Assembly (NCBI RefSeq): GCF_019799925.1
Contig: NZ_JABGCG010000006.1
Coordinates: 248,001-312,000 of the forward strand
Reading direction: 5' to 3'
Source of the DNA: Blastococcus sp. CPCC 205250
GTDB taxonomy: Bacteria; Actinomycetota; Actinomycetes; Mycobacteriales; Geodermatophilaceae
Length of the DNA stretch: 64,000 bases
In this document: positions 26,164 to 35,554 of the stretch, piece by piece
Numbering within the stretch: position 1 is the first letter of the stretch
Layout of the letters: every line of letters begins with the position of its first letter
Notes under the pieces: generated by a model
Databases searched by the model: none
What the model was told of the DNA's origin: nothing
What the model saw: the letters and a program-made list of their open reading frames with translations, nothing else
Position numbers and translations under genes: made by a program

Positions 26164-27858
26164 TCAGCCCCCGCGGCTGGGGAGCAGCGTCTCCTGGTGG
26201 TCCAGCTCCCGCTGCAGCGTGCGCAGGCTCTCGTCGGGCAGCCGGCCGGCGTCCCGCCACCGCAGCAGTTCCTGCCGCTCGGCCTCGAGCACCGCCCGCC
26301 GCACGCCGAGGGCCGCCTCGTACTCCGGGGACACGGGGATCTCCCCGCCCTCGGCGAACTGCAGCAGCGACAGCCGCCGCTCGTAGCGCTCGAGCCGGTT
26401 CTGCAGCGCCGCCCGCAGGCCGTCGATGGCCTTGTCCTCCAGGTCGGTGTGCTGGTCGGCGTCGAGCTCGTCCAGGCGGACCAGGCCGGCCCGCACGGCG
26501 GCGGCCCGGGCCTCGTTGCGCAGTCGTGCCTCGTCCGCGGCGTCGGCGCGCACGCCGAGCCGGCGGACCAGCGGCGCGAACGTCAGCCCCTGGCCGACCA
26601 GCGTGACGAGCACCGCGAGGAACGCGCAGAAGAGCAGCAGGTCGCGGTCGGGGAACGGGTCCCCCGCGTCGGTCGTGAGCGGCAGCGTGAAGATCGCGGC
26701 CAGGCTGATGACGCCGCGGGTGCCGGCCCAGCTCAGGACCGTGATCTCCCGGCCGGAGAGGCGCCCGGCCCGCCGCGGCCCGCCGAACGCCGTCGCCGAC
26801 CGCCCGCCGGCCGGGGGCCCGGGCGGCTGCTCGGCGCCGTCGGGCTGGGCGCCGAGCCGGGTGTGCATCCACCCGGGCAGCGACTCGGTGAGCACCAGCC
26901 AGAGCGGGCGCAGCAGCAGCATCACGCCGAGCGTGATCGCCACGGCGGTGACGATGGTGGAGAGGGCGTAGTCGCCGAGGTTCCTGACCACCTGCGGGAG
27001 CTGCTGGCCGATGACGAGGAAGACCACGCCCTCCAGCACGTAGTCGACCAGCCGCCACACCGCCCGGGTCTGCAGCCGGGTCTCCCCGGACTGCCAGTAC
27101 GGCGCGTTGTGCCCGATGACCAGCCCGGCGACGACCACGGCCAGCACCCCGGAGACGTGCACCGACTCGGCGAGCAGGTAGGCCACGAACGGTGTGGCCA
27201 GCGAGACCGCGTTCGACGACAGCGGGTCGCGCCGCAGCCGGCGCAGCGGCCGGATGGCGTAGGCGACGACCAGCCCGGCGGCGACGCCGCCGGCCGCGGC
27301 CAGCGCGAACTGCCCGGCCGCCGACGGGGTGGAGAAGCCCTCGCCCTCGGCGGCCGCGACGGCCACGGTGAGGATGGTCAGCGCGGTCGCGTCGTTGAGC
27401 AGCCCCTCGCCCTGGATGAGGGTGAGCAGCCGCGGCGGCAGGCCCACCCTGCGCCCGACCGCGAGCGCGGCCACCGGGTCCGGCGGCGCCACCGCGGCGC
27501 CCAGGGCGATGCCGGCGGCGAGGGTGGCGCCGGCGACGAACAGGCTGAACCCGATGCCGATGAGGACCGCCGTGGCGAACACCAGCAGCACCGACAGGCT
27601 GACGACGGTCCGGATGTTCTTGCCGATCGCCACCAGCGAGGAGTCCAGCGCCGCGCTGTAGAGCAGCGGTGGCAGGACCAGGGTGAGCACCAGGTGGGGG
27701 TCGAGCTCGACGTTCGGCCCGGGCAGGAACGCGTACGCGATGCCGACCAGCGTGAGCAGGGCCGCGCCCGGCAGGCCGGTCCGCTCGGCCACCCAGTGGA
27801 CGACGACGGTCACCCCCACCGCGGCCAGGACGAGCAGCAGGACGGACTCGGCGCTCAC
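26164..27858 (-). CDS. CPA1-family Na+/H+ antiporter
   Basis: This is a 564-residue membrane transporter with about 12 hydrophobic segments. Transport motifs are AVAPPDPVAALAVGRRVGL and, in the next region, IQGEGLLNDATALTILTV, including the Asp pair typical of Na+/H+ exchange, then SWAGTRGVISLAA. A cytoplasmic tail of about 140 residues with charged helices (RLERYERRLSLLQ) follows, as in the Na+/H+ antiporter group of actinobacteria. The start is GTG at 27858. It exchanges Na+ for protons across the plasma membrane. Confidence 0.87.
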   Translation of the reverse strand: MSAESVLLLVLAAVGVTVVVHWVAERTGLPGAALLTLVGIAYAFLPGPNVELDPHLVLTLVLPPLLYSAALDSSLVAIGKNIRTVVSLSVLLVFATAVLIGIGFSLFVAGATLAAGIALGAAVAPPDPVAALAVGRRVGLPPRLLTLIQGEGLLNDATALTILTVAVAAAEGEGFSTPSAAGQFALAAAGGVAAGLVVAYAIRPLRRLRRDPLSSNAVSLATPFVAYLLAESVHVSGVLAVVVAGLVIGHNAPYWQSGETRLQTRAVWRLVDYVLEGVVFLVIGQQLPQVVRNLGDYALSTIVTAVAITLGVMLLLRPLWLVLTESLPGWMHTRLGAQPDGAEQPPGPPAGGRSATAFGGPRRAGRLSGREITVLSWAGTRGVISLAAIFTLPLTTDAGDPFPDRDLLLFCAFLAVLVTLVGQGLTFAPLVRRLGVRADAADEARLRNEARAAAVRAGLVRLDELDADQHTDLEDKAIDGLRAALQNRLERYERRLSLLQFAEGGEIPVSPEYEAALGVRRAVLEAERQELLRWRDAGRLPDESLRTLQRELDHQETLLPSRGG

Positions 27859-27912
27859 CGCCCCATCCTCACCGACGCCCGCGGGCGGTTCCCGCCGACG
27901 CCCCGGGTGTGC

Positions 27913-28959
27913 TCACGCCGCGACGGCCGCCATGGCCTCCGCGGTCAGCTGCACGGCACGCAGCCGGCGCTCGGGAGCGGGGGACTGGAAGGCGACGATC
28001 AGCTCGTCGGCGTCCGCCCGCTGCCGGAACGCGACGAGCTGGTCGCGGACCTCGGCCGGCGTGCCGACGGCGGTGCGGGTGAGCATCCCGTCGACGTGGA
28101 CGGCGGCCCCGCCGCTCAGCAGCAGGTCGGCCTCGGCGTCGGAGAGGTCCCGGCCGCGCCCGAACAGGCCGGTCGCCAGCCGCCGGCGGACCGCGGCCAG
28201 GTCGGTGCGGGCGGCGTCGGTGGTGTCGGCGGCGACCACGTTGACCCCCGCGATCACGTACGGCCGGTCCAGCTGCGCGGAGGGGCGGAACTCGCTGCGG
28301 TAGGCGGCGACGGCCGGCTCGAGCATCTGCGGGGCGAAGTGCGACGCGAACGCGTAGGGCAGCCCCAGCGCCGCGGCCAGCGTGGCGCCGAACATCGACG
28401 AGCCCAGCACGTACAGCGGCACGTGGGAGCCGCGCCCGGGCACCGCGTTGACGCCGGCCACCCGGGTCTCGCCGGCGAGGTAGGCCTGCAGCTCCAGCAC
28501 GTCCTGCGGGAAGCGGTCGGAGGAGGTGTGGTCGCGGCGCAGCGCGTACATCGTGTTCTGGTCGCTGCCCGGCGCCCGGCCCAGGCCCAGGTCGATCCGG
28601 CCGGGGTACATCGCGTCGAGGGTGCCGAACTGCTCGGCGATCGTCAGCGGCGAGTGGTTGGGCAGCATCACCCCGCCGGCGCCGAGCCGGATGCTGCTGG
28701 TGTGCGCGCCGACGTGGCTGATCAGCACGCTGGTGGCCGAGGAGGCGATCGTCGGCATGTTGTGGTGCTCGGCGTACCAGACCCGGCGGTACCCGTGCTC
28801 CTCGGCGGTGCGGGCCAGGGCGACGCTGGCCGCGATGCTCTCGCCGGCGGTCTGCCCGGGCGCGATCGGGGCGAGGTCGAGGACGGACAGCGGCAGCGGC
28901 GACGGCATGGTGCGGGGTACCTCTCGTTGGGGCTCGTTGTCCTGGGCAACCGCCGGCAC
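27913..28959 (-). CDS. LLM-class flavin-dependent oxidoreductase (MsnO8-like)
   Basis: This is a 348-residue luciferase-like TIM-barrel protein: [64 protein letters not shown] and [12 protein letters not shown] are the MsnO8-type marks. It uses reduced flavin, but its substrate is unknown. GTG at 28959 has a strong AAGGAG ribosome site at ideal spacing, so the long start was kept. An internal ATG at 28908 ([12 protein letters not shown]) matches the family start and is the alternative. It is divergent from the acyl-CoA ligase. Confidence 0.84.
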   Translation of the reverse strand: MPAVAQDNEPQREVPRTMPSPLPLSVLDLAPIAPGQTAGESIAASVALARTAEEHGYRRVWYAEHHNMPTIASSATSVLISHVGAHTSSIRLGAGGVMLPNHSPLTIAEQFGTLDAMYPGRIDLGLGRAPGSDQNTMYALRRDHTSSDRFPQDVLELQAYLAGETRVAGVNAVPGRGSHVPLYVLGSSMFGATLAAALGLPYAFASHFAPQMLEPAVAAYRSEFRPSAQLDRPYVIAGVNVVAADTTDAARTDLAAVRRRLATGLFGRGRDLSDAEADLLLSGGAAVHVDGMLTRTAVGTPAEVRDQLVAFRQRADADELIVAFQSPAPERRLRAVQLTAEAMAAVAA

Positions 28960-29066
28960 CCTGATCTCCTTCCCGGGCGGCCACCCCCGTCGGTAGGTGG
29001 TGTCCCGCGGCCGGCGGCGGGAGGGTGGCGGTGCCCCTCGCCGTCGTCGCCCCCCGGAGGCCGCGC

Positions 29067-30728
29067 ATGACCGCCGTCCAGCCCCCCCTGCCCTCCTACG
29101 CCAGCGGGACGTCGACCGTCCCGCTGCTCGGCGACACCATCGGGGCCGACCTGGACCGCACCGTGGCCCGGGTGGGGGAGCGCGAGGCGCTGGTGGAGTG
29201 CGCCACGGGCCGCCGGTTCACCTACCCGCAGTTCGCCGCCGAGGTCGACGCCGTCGCCCTGGGCCTGGACGCCCTCGGCGTCGCGAAGGGCGACCGGGTC
29301 GGCATCTGGGCACCCAACTGCGCCGAGTGGGCCTTCGTGCAGTACGCGACGGCGAAGCTCGGCGCGGTCCTGGTCAACATCAACCCGGCCTACCGGACGC
29401 ACGAGCTGGCCTACGTCCTACGCCAGGCGGGCATCTCGATGCTGGTCAGCGCGCCGGACTTCAAGACCAGCGACTACCGCGCGATGGTCGCCGAGGTCCG
29501 CGGCGAGTGTCCGCAGCTGCGCGAGGTCGTCTTCCTCGGCGACCCGGGGTGGGACCGCCTGCTGGAGACCGGCCGGGCCGGCGACCGGGACCTGCTGGCC
29601 CGCCGGGCGGCGGAGCTGTCGGCCGACGACCCGATCAACATCCAGTACACGTCGGGCACCACCGGCTTCCCCAAGGGCGCGACGCTCACCCACCACAACC
29701 TGCTCAACAACGGGTTCTTCGTCGGTGAGGGCTGCGGCTACACCGAGGAGGACCGGATCTGCATCCCGGTGCCCTACTACCACTGCTTCGGCATGGGGAT
29801 GGGCAACCTGGCGGCGACCAGCCACGGCGCGACGATGGTGATCCCGGCGCCGGGCTTCGACCCGGCGGCGACCCTGCGCGCGGTGCAGGAGGAGCGGTGC
29901 ACGTCGCTGTACGGCGTCCCAACGATGTTCATCGCCGAGCTCGCGCTGCCCGACCTGGCCGACTACGACCTGTCCAGCCTGCGGACCGGCATCATGGCCG
30001 GCTCCCCGTGCCCGGTGGAGGTGATGAAGCGGGTGGTCGCCGAGATGGGCATGACCGAGGTGACCATCTGCTACGGCATGACCGAGACCTCGCCGGTGTC
30101 CACGCAGACCGGCGCGGACGACGACCTGGACCGCCGCACCTCGACCGTCGGCCGGGTGCACCCGCACCTGGAGGTCAAGATCGTCGACCCGGCCACCGGC
30201 CTCACCGTGCCGCGCGGCGAGCCGGGGGAGCTGTGCACCCGCGGCTACTCGGTGATGCTCGGCTACTGGGACGAGCCGGAGAAGACGGCGGAGGTCATCG
30301 ACGCCGCCCGCTGGATGCACACCGGCGACCTCGCGGTGATGGACGCCGAGGGCTACGTCAACATCGTCGGCCGGATCAAGGACATGGTGATCCGCGGCGG
30401 GGAGAACGTGTACCCGCGGGAGGTCGAGGAGTTCCTCTACACCCACCCCGACGTCGTCGACGCGCAGGTCATCGGGGTCCCCGACGAGCGGTTCGGCGAG
30501 GAGCTCATGGCGTGGGTGCGGCTGCGCGAGGGGGCCGAGCCGCTCACCGTCGAGGCGCTGCGGGCCTTCTGTGCCGGGAAGCTGGCGCACTACAAGGTCC
30601 CGCGGTATGTCAAGGTCGTCGACGCCTTCCCGATGACGGTCACCGGCAAGATCCGCAAGGTGGAGATGCGCGAGGTCTCCGTCGCCGAGCTGGGTCTGGA
30701 GGCCGCCGCGGCGGTGCGCAACGCCTGA
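29067..30728 (+). CDS. FadD-like acyl-CoA synthetase (AMP-forming)
   Basis: This 553-residue adenylate-forming ligase has [20 protein letters not shown] (A3), [33 protein letters not shown] and [20 protein letters not shown]. The catalytic Lys is in [14 protein letters not shown]. The long gate region [20 protein letters not shown] is typical of medium- and long-chain enzymes (AMP-binding domain protein group). ATG at 29067 has GGAGG 7 nt upstream; an earlier GTG at 29025 is less likely. IcmF follows 84 bp downstream on the same strand, so the pair may form a fatty-acyl/branched-acyl pathway. Confidence 0.87.
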   Translation: MTAVQPPLPSYASGTSTVPLLGDTIGADLDRTVARVGEREALVECATGRRFTYPQFAAEVDAVALGLDALGVAKGDRVGIWAPNCAEWAFVQYATAKLGAVLVNINPAYRTHELAYVLRQAGISMLVSAPDFKTSDYRAMVAEVRGECPQLREVVFLGDPGWDRLLETGRAGDRDLLARRAAELSADDPINIQYTSGTTGFPKGATLTHHNLLNNGFFVGEGCGYTEEDRICIPVPYYHCFGMGMGNLAATSHGATMVIPAPGFDPAATLRAVQEERCTSLYGVPTMFIAELALPDLADYDLSSLRTGIMAGSPCPVEVMKRVVAEMGMTEVTICYGMTETSPVSTQTGADDDLDRRTSTVGRVHPHLEVKIVDPATGLTVPRGEPGELCTRGYSVMLGYWDEPEKTAEVIDAARWMHTGDLAVMDAEGYVNIVGRIKDMVIRGGENVYPREVEEFLYTHPDVVDAQVIGVPDERFGEELMAWVRLREGAEPLTVEALRAFCAGKLAHYKVPRYVKVVDAFPMTVTGKIRKVEMREVSVAELGLEAAAAVRNA

Positions 30729-30812
30729 GCGGCCCCCCGGAGGTCCATGGACATCCAACTATCTGCGCTATGGTTCCTTGGACGTCCGAGTACCTCGTGT
30801 CTGGAGCCCGCC

Positions 30813-33800
30813 GTGACCACTGAGCCGACTCCTGCCCGGCCGCCGCTGCACGTGCCCGTCCACCCGGTCCGGTTCGTGACCGCCGCGAGCCTGTTCGACG
30901 GGCACGACGCCGCGATCAACGTGATGCGCCGGCTGCTGCAGAGCCAGGGCGCCGAGGTGGTGCACCTCGGCCACGACCGCGGGGTGGACGCCGTGGTGCG
31001 GGCCGCGGTGGAGGAGGACGTGCAGGGCGTCGCCGTCTCCTCCTACCAGGGCGGGCACGTGGAGTACTTCGGCTACCTGCGCGAGCGGCTGACCGCGGCG
31101 GGTGCGGGGCACGTGCGGGTCTTCGGCGGCGGCGGCGGCGTGATCGTCCCCGAGGAGATCGCGCAGCTGCGCGAGCGCGGGGTGCGGATCTTCTCCCCGG
31201 AGGACGGCGCCCGCCTCGGGCTGCCCGGGATGATCAACGAGCTGGTCCGCGAGTGCGACGTCGACCTGGCCGCGAGCGCCCCGGACGCCGCCGCCGTCCT
31301 CGGGGGCGACCGGGCGGCGCTGGCCCGCGCGGTCACGGTGCTGGAGGCCGGCCGCGCGCCGGAGCTGGCCGGTCGCCTGCGCGAGGCCGCCGCCGGCCGC
31401 ACCGTGCCGGTCCTGGGCATCACCGGCACCGGCGGCTCGGGCAAGTCCTCGCTGACCGACGAGCTGCTGCGCCGGCTGCGGCTGGACCAGGGCGACCGGC
31501 TGCGGGTCGCCGTGCTGGCCATCGACCCCACCCGGCGCCGCGGCGGGGGAGCCCTGCTGGGCGACCGGATCCGGATGAACGCGCTGGAGGAGACGGTCGA
31601 GGGCGACCGCACCTTCTTCCGGTCCCTGGCCACCCGCACCGCCGGTGCCCAGGTGCCCGAGCACCTCGACGACGTGCTGACCGCGGTGAAGGCGGCCGGG
31701 TTCGACCTCGTCGTGGTCGAGACGCCGGGCATCGGGCAGGGCGACGCGGCGATCGTGCCGTTCAGCGACGTCTCGCTGTACGTGATGACGCCGGAGTTCG
31801 GCGCCGCGTCGCAGCTGGAGAAGATCGACATGCTCGACTTCGCCGACGTCGTCGCGGTGAACAAGTACGAGCGCCGCGGCGCCGAGGACGCCCGCCGCGA
31901 CGTCGCCCGCCAGCTGGTGCGCAACCGCGAGGCGTTCGGGCAGCCCTGGGAGTCCATGCCGGTGTTCGGCACCAGCGCGGCCCGCTTCAACGACGACGGC
32001 GTGACCGCGCTGTACCAGCACCTGCGCGGGCTGCTCGCCGGCCACGGCCTGCCGGTGGCCGACGGCGCGCTGCCCGCGGTCGACGTGCGCGCGTCCAGCG
32101 GGCTGACCAGCGTCGTGCCGGCGTCGCGGGCGCGGTACCTGGCCGAGATCACCGAGACCGTCCGCGGCTACCACGGCACGACCGAGGAGCAGGCCGAGCT
32201 AGCCCGGCGGCGCCAGCACCTCACCACCGCCGCCGAGGTGCTCCAGGGGTCCGGCGACGGGGCAGCCGGCGCGGCCGCCCGCGCGGCCGCCGAGGCCACC
32301 GAGCTGGACCCGGAGGTGCGCGAGCTGCTGGCGCGCTGGCCGGCCGTCGTCGAGCAGTACTCCGGCGACGAGCTGACCTACACCGTCCGCGGCCGGGACA
32401 TCACCGTCCCGCTCACCCGCGAGACGCTCTCGGGCACGCGGGTGCGCCGGGTGTCACTGCCCCGCACCCGCGACGACGGCGAGCTCGTGCGGTTCCTGCG
32501 GCGGGAGAACCTGCCCGGCGCCTTCCCCTTCACCGCCGGCGTCTTCCCGGTCAAGCGGGAGGGCGAGGCGCCGGCGCGGATGTTCGCCGGCGAGGGCGAC
32601 CCGTTCCGCACCAACCGCCGCTTCAAGCTCCTGAGCGAGGGGCAGCCGGCCACCCGGCTGTCGACCGCCTTCGACTCGGTGACCCTCTACGGGCGCGACC
32701 CCGAGCTGCGCCCCGACGTCTACGGCAAGGTCGGCACCTCCGGCGTCTCGATCGCGACGCTGGACGACATGCGCGAGCTGTACGCCGGGTTCGACCTGTG
32801 CAGCCCCACGACGTCGGTGTCGATGACGATCAACGGGCCGGCGCCGGCGATCCTGGCGATGTTCCTGACCACCGCGATCGAGCAGCGGCTGGAGCGCTTC
32901 CGCGCCGAGGAGGGCCGCGAGCCCGACGACGCCGAGGCCGAGGAGGTCCGCGCCTGGGTGCTGGCGAACGTCCGGGGCACGGTGCAGGCCGACATCCTCA
33001 AGGAGGACCAGGGCCAGAACACCTGCATCTTCTCCACCGAGTTCGCGCTGCGCTGCATGGCCGACATCCAGCAGTGGTTCATCGCCCACTCGGTGCGCAA
33101 CTTCTACTCGGTGTCGATCTCCGGCTACCACATCGCCGAGGCCGGGGCGAACCCCATCAGCCAGCTCGCCTTCACGCTGGCCAACGCCTTCACCTACGTC
33201 GAGGCCTACCTCGCCCGCGGCATGGCGATCGACGACTTCGCGCCCAACCTGAGCTTCTTCTTCTCCAACGGGATGGACGCGGAGTACACGGTCATCGGCC
33301 GGGTGGCCCGGCGGATCTGGGCGGTGGCGATGCGCGACCGGTACGGCGCCGGCCCGCGCGCGCAGCAGCTGAAGTACCACGTGCAGACCTCGGGGCGCTC
33401 GCTGCACGCCCAGGAGATGGACTTCAACGACATCCGCACCACGCTGCAGGCGCTGTGCGCGATCTACGACAACGCCAACAGCCTGCACACCAACGCGTAC
33501 GACGAGGCGGTGACGACCCCGAGCGCGCACTCCGTCCGCCGGGCGCTGGCCATCCAGATGATCATCGACCGCGAGTGGGGCCTGGCGTCGAACGAGAACC
33601 CGCTGCAGGGCTCGCACGTCGTGGAGGAGCTCACCGACCTGGTCGAGGCGGCGGTGCTGGAGGAGTTCGACCGGATCGCCGAGCGCGGCGGCGTGCTGGG
33701 CGCGATGGAGACCGGCTACCAGCGCGGCCGGATCCAGGACGAGTCGATGCTCTACGAGCACCGCAAGCACGACGGCTCCCTGCCGATCATCGGCGTCAAC

Positions 33801-34076
33801 ACCTTCCTCGACCCGGACCGCGACTCGACGCCCGCGGGACCGGTCGAGCTCGCCCGCGCCACCGAGGACGAGAAGAAGTCCCAGCTCGCCCGGCTGGAGG
33901 ACTTCCACTCCCGGCACGCCGGCCAGGCGCCGGCCGCGCTGGCCCGGCTGCGCGAGGTGGCGATGAGCGGCGGCAACGTGTTCGAGGCGCTCATGGACGC
34001 CGTCCGGGTCTGCTCGCTCGGCCAGATCAGCGAGGCCTTCTTCGAGGTGGGTGGCCGCTACCGCCGCAGCGTCTGA
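30813..34076 (+). CDS. icmF: fused isobutyryl-CoA mutase IcmF
   Basis: This is a 1087-residue adenosylcobalamin mutase with its chaperone built in. The order is: B12-binding domain (FDGHDAAINVMRRLLQ, about 28-42), MeaI-type GTPase domain (P-loop GTGGSGKSS near 205), linker, then mutase TIM barrel from about 550. Substrate residues point to isobutyryl/butyryl-CoA rather than methylmalonyl-CoA. Phe578 (AGVFPVK) sits where methylmalonyl-CoA mutase has Tyr, and Gln735 (DQGQNTCIF) sits where it has Arg. GTG at 30813 with GGAG upstream was preferred to the ATG at 30747. It is probably transcribed with a MarR regulator and a BtuF-like gene. Confidence 0.94.
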   Translation: MTTEPTPARPPLHVPVHPVRFVTAASLFDGHDAAINVMRRLLQSQGAEVVHLGHDRGVDAVVRAAVEEDVQGVAVSSYQGGHVEYFGYLRERLTAAGAGHVRVFGGGGGVIVPEEIAQLRERGVRIFSPEDGARLGLPGMINELVRECDVDLAASAPDAAAVLGGDRAALARAVTVLEAGRAPELAGRLREAAAGRTVPVLGITGTGGSGKSSLTDELLRRLRLDQGDRLRVAVLAIDPTRRRGGGALLGDRIRMNALEETVEGDRTFFRSLATRTAGAQVPEHLDDVLTAVKAAGFDLVVVETPGIGQGDAAIVPFSDVSLYVMTPEFGAASQLEKIDMLDFADVVAVNKYERRGAEDARRDVARQLVRNREAFGQPWESMPVFGTSAARFNDDGVTALYQHLRGLLAGHGLPVADGALPAVDVRASSGLTSVVPASRARYLAEITETVRGYHGTTEEQAELARRRQHLTTAAEVLQGSGDGAAGAAARAAAEATELDPEVRELLARWPAVVEQYSGDELTYTVRGRDITVPLTRETLSGTRVRRVSLPRTRDDGELVRFLRRENLPGAFPFTAGVFPVKREGEAPARMFAGEGDPFRTNRRFKLLSEGQPATRLSTAFDSVTLYGRDPELRPDVYGKVGTSGVSIATLDDMRELYAGFDLCSPTTSVSMTINGPAPAILAMFLTTAIEQRLERFRAEEGREPDDAEAEEVRAWVLANVRGTVQADILKEDQGQNTCIFSTEFALRCMADIQQWFIAHSVRNFYSVSISGYHIAEAGANPISQLAFTLANAFTYVEAYLARGMAIDDFAPNLSFFFSNGMDAEYTVIGRVARRIWAVAMRDRYGAGPRAQQLKYHVQTSGRSLHAQEMDFNDIRTTLQALCAIYDNANSLHTNAYDEAVTTPSAHSVRRALAIQMIIDREWGLASNENPLQGSHVVEELTDLVEAAVLEEFDRIAERGGVLGAMETGYQRGRIQDESMLYEHRKHDGSLPIIGVNTFLDPDRDSTPAGPVELARATEDEKKSQLARLEDFHSRHAGQAPAALARLREVAMSGGNVFEALMDAVRVCSLGQISEAFFEVGGRYRRSV

Positions 34077-34110
34077 GGGCCGGTGCGATCAGCTCGTGCG
34101 GTCTTCCCCC

Positions 34111-34130
34111 GCGCCTGCGGTGCCGCAGCG
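34111..34130. terminator. hairpin after icmF
   Basis: CTGCGG-TG-CCGCAG (34115-34128), extended by imperfect GC pairs on both sides. It lies about 38 nt past the icmF stop and before the MarR start. No T-run is present, so it may only attenuate transcription. Confidence 0.4.
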
Positions 34131-34216
34131 CCGAGGGAGCGCGAGGAGGACCGCGAGAGGGCCGCCACGGCGACCGCGGGAGGGCGGCGGCCGGCGTCAC
34201 GGCAAGATGCACAGTC

Positions 34217-34723
34217 GTGAGCACGCCGTCCCTGCCCTTCGACCCGGTCGCGGAGGCCACCCGGCACTGGCGCGAGCACGGCTGGGGGAACGCGGCCGTC
34301 GGCATGGAGGCGGTCACCTCGCTCATGCGCGCCCAGGCGATCGTGCAGGCGCGGGTCGACGAGGTGCTCCGGCCGCTGCAGCTGACCTTCGCCCGCTACG
34401 AGTTGCTCATGCTGCTGTCGTTCACCCGGACCGGGGCGCTGCCCATGGCCAAGGCCGGCGCGCGGCTGCAGGTGCACCCGGCCAGCGTCACCAACGCGGC
34501 CAGCCGGCTGGAGGCGGCGGGGCTCGTGCAGCGGCGCCCGCATCCGGAGGACGGCCGCGGCGTCCTCGTCGAGATCACCGACGCCGGCCGGGCGCTGGCC
34601 GCCGAGGCGACCGCCCGCATCAACGAGGTCTTCACCTCCCCGGAGCTGAGCAACGACCGGATGCGCGAGCTCATCGACATCCTGCGCGACCTGCGCCGGA
34701 CCGCGGGCGACTTCGGGGGGTGA
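34217..34723 (+). CDS. MarR-family transcriptional regulator
   Basis: This 168-residue winged helix has LTFARYELLMLLSFTRTGAL, MAKAGARLQVHPASVTNAAS (recognition helix), RLEAAGLVQRRPHPEDGRGV (wing) and a C-terminal dimer helix. The long N-terminus WREHGWGNAAVGMEAVTSLM is usual for the subgroup found beside IcmF/MCM genes. The start GTG at 34217 is 141 bp after icmF. Its stop overlaps the next start (GTGA), so a small operon is likely. It may respond to acyl-CoA. Confidence 0.85.
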   Translation: MSTPSLPFDPVAEATRHWREHGWGNAAVGMEAVTSLMRAQAIVQARVDEVLRPLQLTFARYELLMLLSFTRTGALPMAKAGARLQVHPASVTNAASRLEAAGLVQRRPHPEDGRGVLVEITDAGRALAAEATARINEVFTSPELSNDRMRELIDILRDLRRTAGDFGG

Positions 34724-35484
34724 ACCTCCTCGACGACCTCGGGACCGGCGTGCCCCTGGCCGGCCCGCCCCGACGGGTGGTCTCGCTCGTGCCGTCGCTG
34801 ACCGAGGCGCTGGCGGAGACGGTGCCCGACCGGCTGGTCGGCGCCACCGACTGGTGCACCCACCCCGCGGAGCTCTCGGTCGCGCGGGTCCGCGGCACGA
34901 AGAACCCCGACCGGGCGGCGATCGCCGCGCTCGGGCCCGACCTCGTCGTCGCCAACCGGGAGGAGAACCGGCGCCTCGACGTCGACCGGCTCCGGGCGGC
35001 GGGCATCCCGGTGTGGGTCACCGTGGTCGAGTCCGTCGACGAGGCGCTCGCCTCGCTGCGCCGGCTGTTCACCGAGGCGCTGGGGGTGGGCGAGCCGGCG
35101 TGGCTCACCGAGGCCGCCCACGCGTGGACCGCGCCGCCACCGGCCCGCGGCCTGCGCGTCGCCGTCCCGATCTGGCGGGACCCGTGGATGGTGGTCGGCC
35201 CGCGGACCTTCGCCGGCGACGTGCTCGCCCGGCTGGGGCTGGTCAACGCGTTCGGCGCGGGGGACGACCGCTACCCGCACACCACCCCCGAGGGCATCGC
35301 CGCCGCCGGCGCCGAGGCCGTGCTGCTGCCCGACGAGCCCTACCGGTTCACCGCCGACGACGGCCCCGAGGCGTTCCCCGGGCTGCCCGCCGCGCTGGTG
35401 TCCGGGCGCGACCTGACCTGGTACGGCCCCTCGCTGGCCGGCGCCCGCGCCCGCCTGGCCGCCGCGGTCGCGGCGCTGACCTGA
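34720..35484 (+). CDS. BtuF-like helical-backbone metal/cobalamin receptor without signal peptide
   Basis: This 254-residue protein has the periplasmic-binding-protein (helical backbone) fold of BtuF/FhuD: RRVVSLVPSLTEALAETVPD, GATDWCTHPAELSV, VRGTKNPDRAAIAALGPDLVVANREENR, and WMVVGPRTFAGDVLARLGLVN. It lacks any signal peptide or lipobox, so it should stay in the cytoplasm. It is coupled to the marR gene and 644 bp downstream of icmF. A role in B12 handling for IcmF is attractive but is inference. The C-terminus ends just before the large inverted repeat. Confidence 0.75.
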   Translation: MNLLDDLGTGVPLAGPPRRVVSLVPSLTEALAETVPDRLVGATDWCTHPAELSVARVRGTKNPDRAAIAALGPDLVVANREENRRLDVDRLRAAGIPVWVTVVESVDEALASLRRLFTEALGVGEPAWLTEAAHAWTAPPPARGLRVAVPIWRDPWMVVGPRTFAGDVLARLGLVNAFGAGDDRYPHTTPEGIAAAGAEAVLLPDEPYRFTADDGPEAFPGLPAALVSGRDLTWYGPSLAGARARLAAAVAALT

Positions 35485-35488
35485 CCCG

Positions 35489-35545
35489 CGAGATCTGCAC
35501 ACTCGTCGCCATCAGCGGCTGATGGCGACGAGTGTGCAGATCTCG
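35489..35545. terminator. perfect 27-bp inverted repeat, bidirectional terminator candidate
   Basis: Arms at 35489-35515 and 35519-35545 are exact reverse complements, with loop CGG (35516-35518). They lie between convergent stops at 35484 and 35555. The outer part contains GAGATCTGCACACTCG, which is less GC-rich than its surroundings. Length and perfection exceed a usual terminator and suggest a repeat family or protein site. Confidence 0.75.
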
Positions 35546-35554
35546 TCGAGGGGG

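Noticed and set aside
26197..29070. 957-codon open frame on the plus strand
   Set aside because: It is antisense to the antiporter and LLM genes, and its composition is His/Gly/Arg-rich shadow coding typical of high-GC DNA.
30747..30812. ATG start 66 bp upstream of the chosen icmF start
   Set aside because: The extra 22 residues (MDIQLSALWFLGRP...) are not family-like, and GTG 30813 has its own GGAG site; the stretch looks like promoter and leader.
34720..35484. Export of the BtuF-like protein from an earlier start
   Set aside because: The frame upstream runs through the marR and icmF genes as shadow; no signal sequence or lipobox occurs before GTG 34720.
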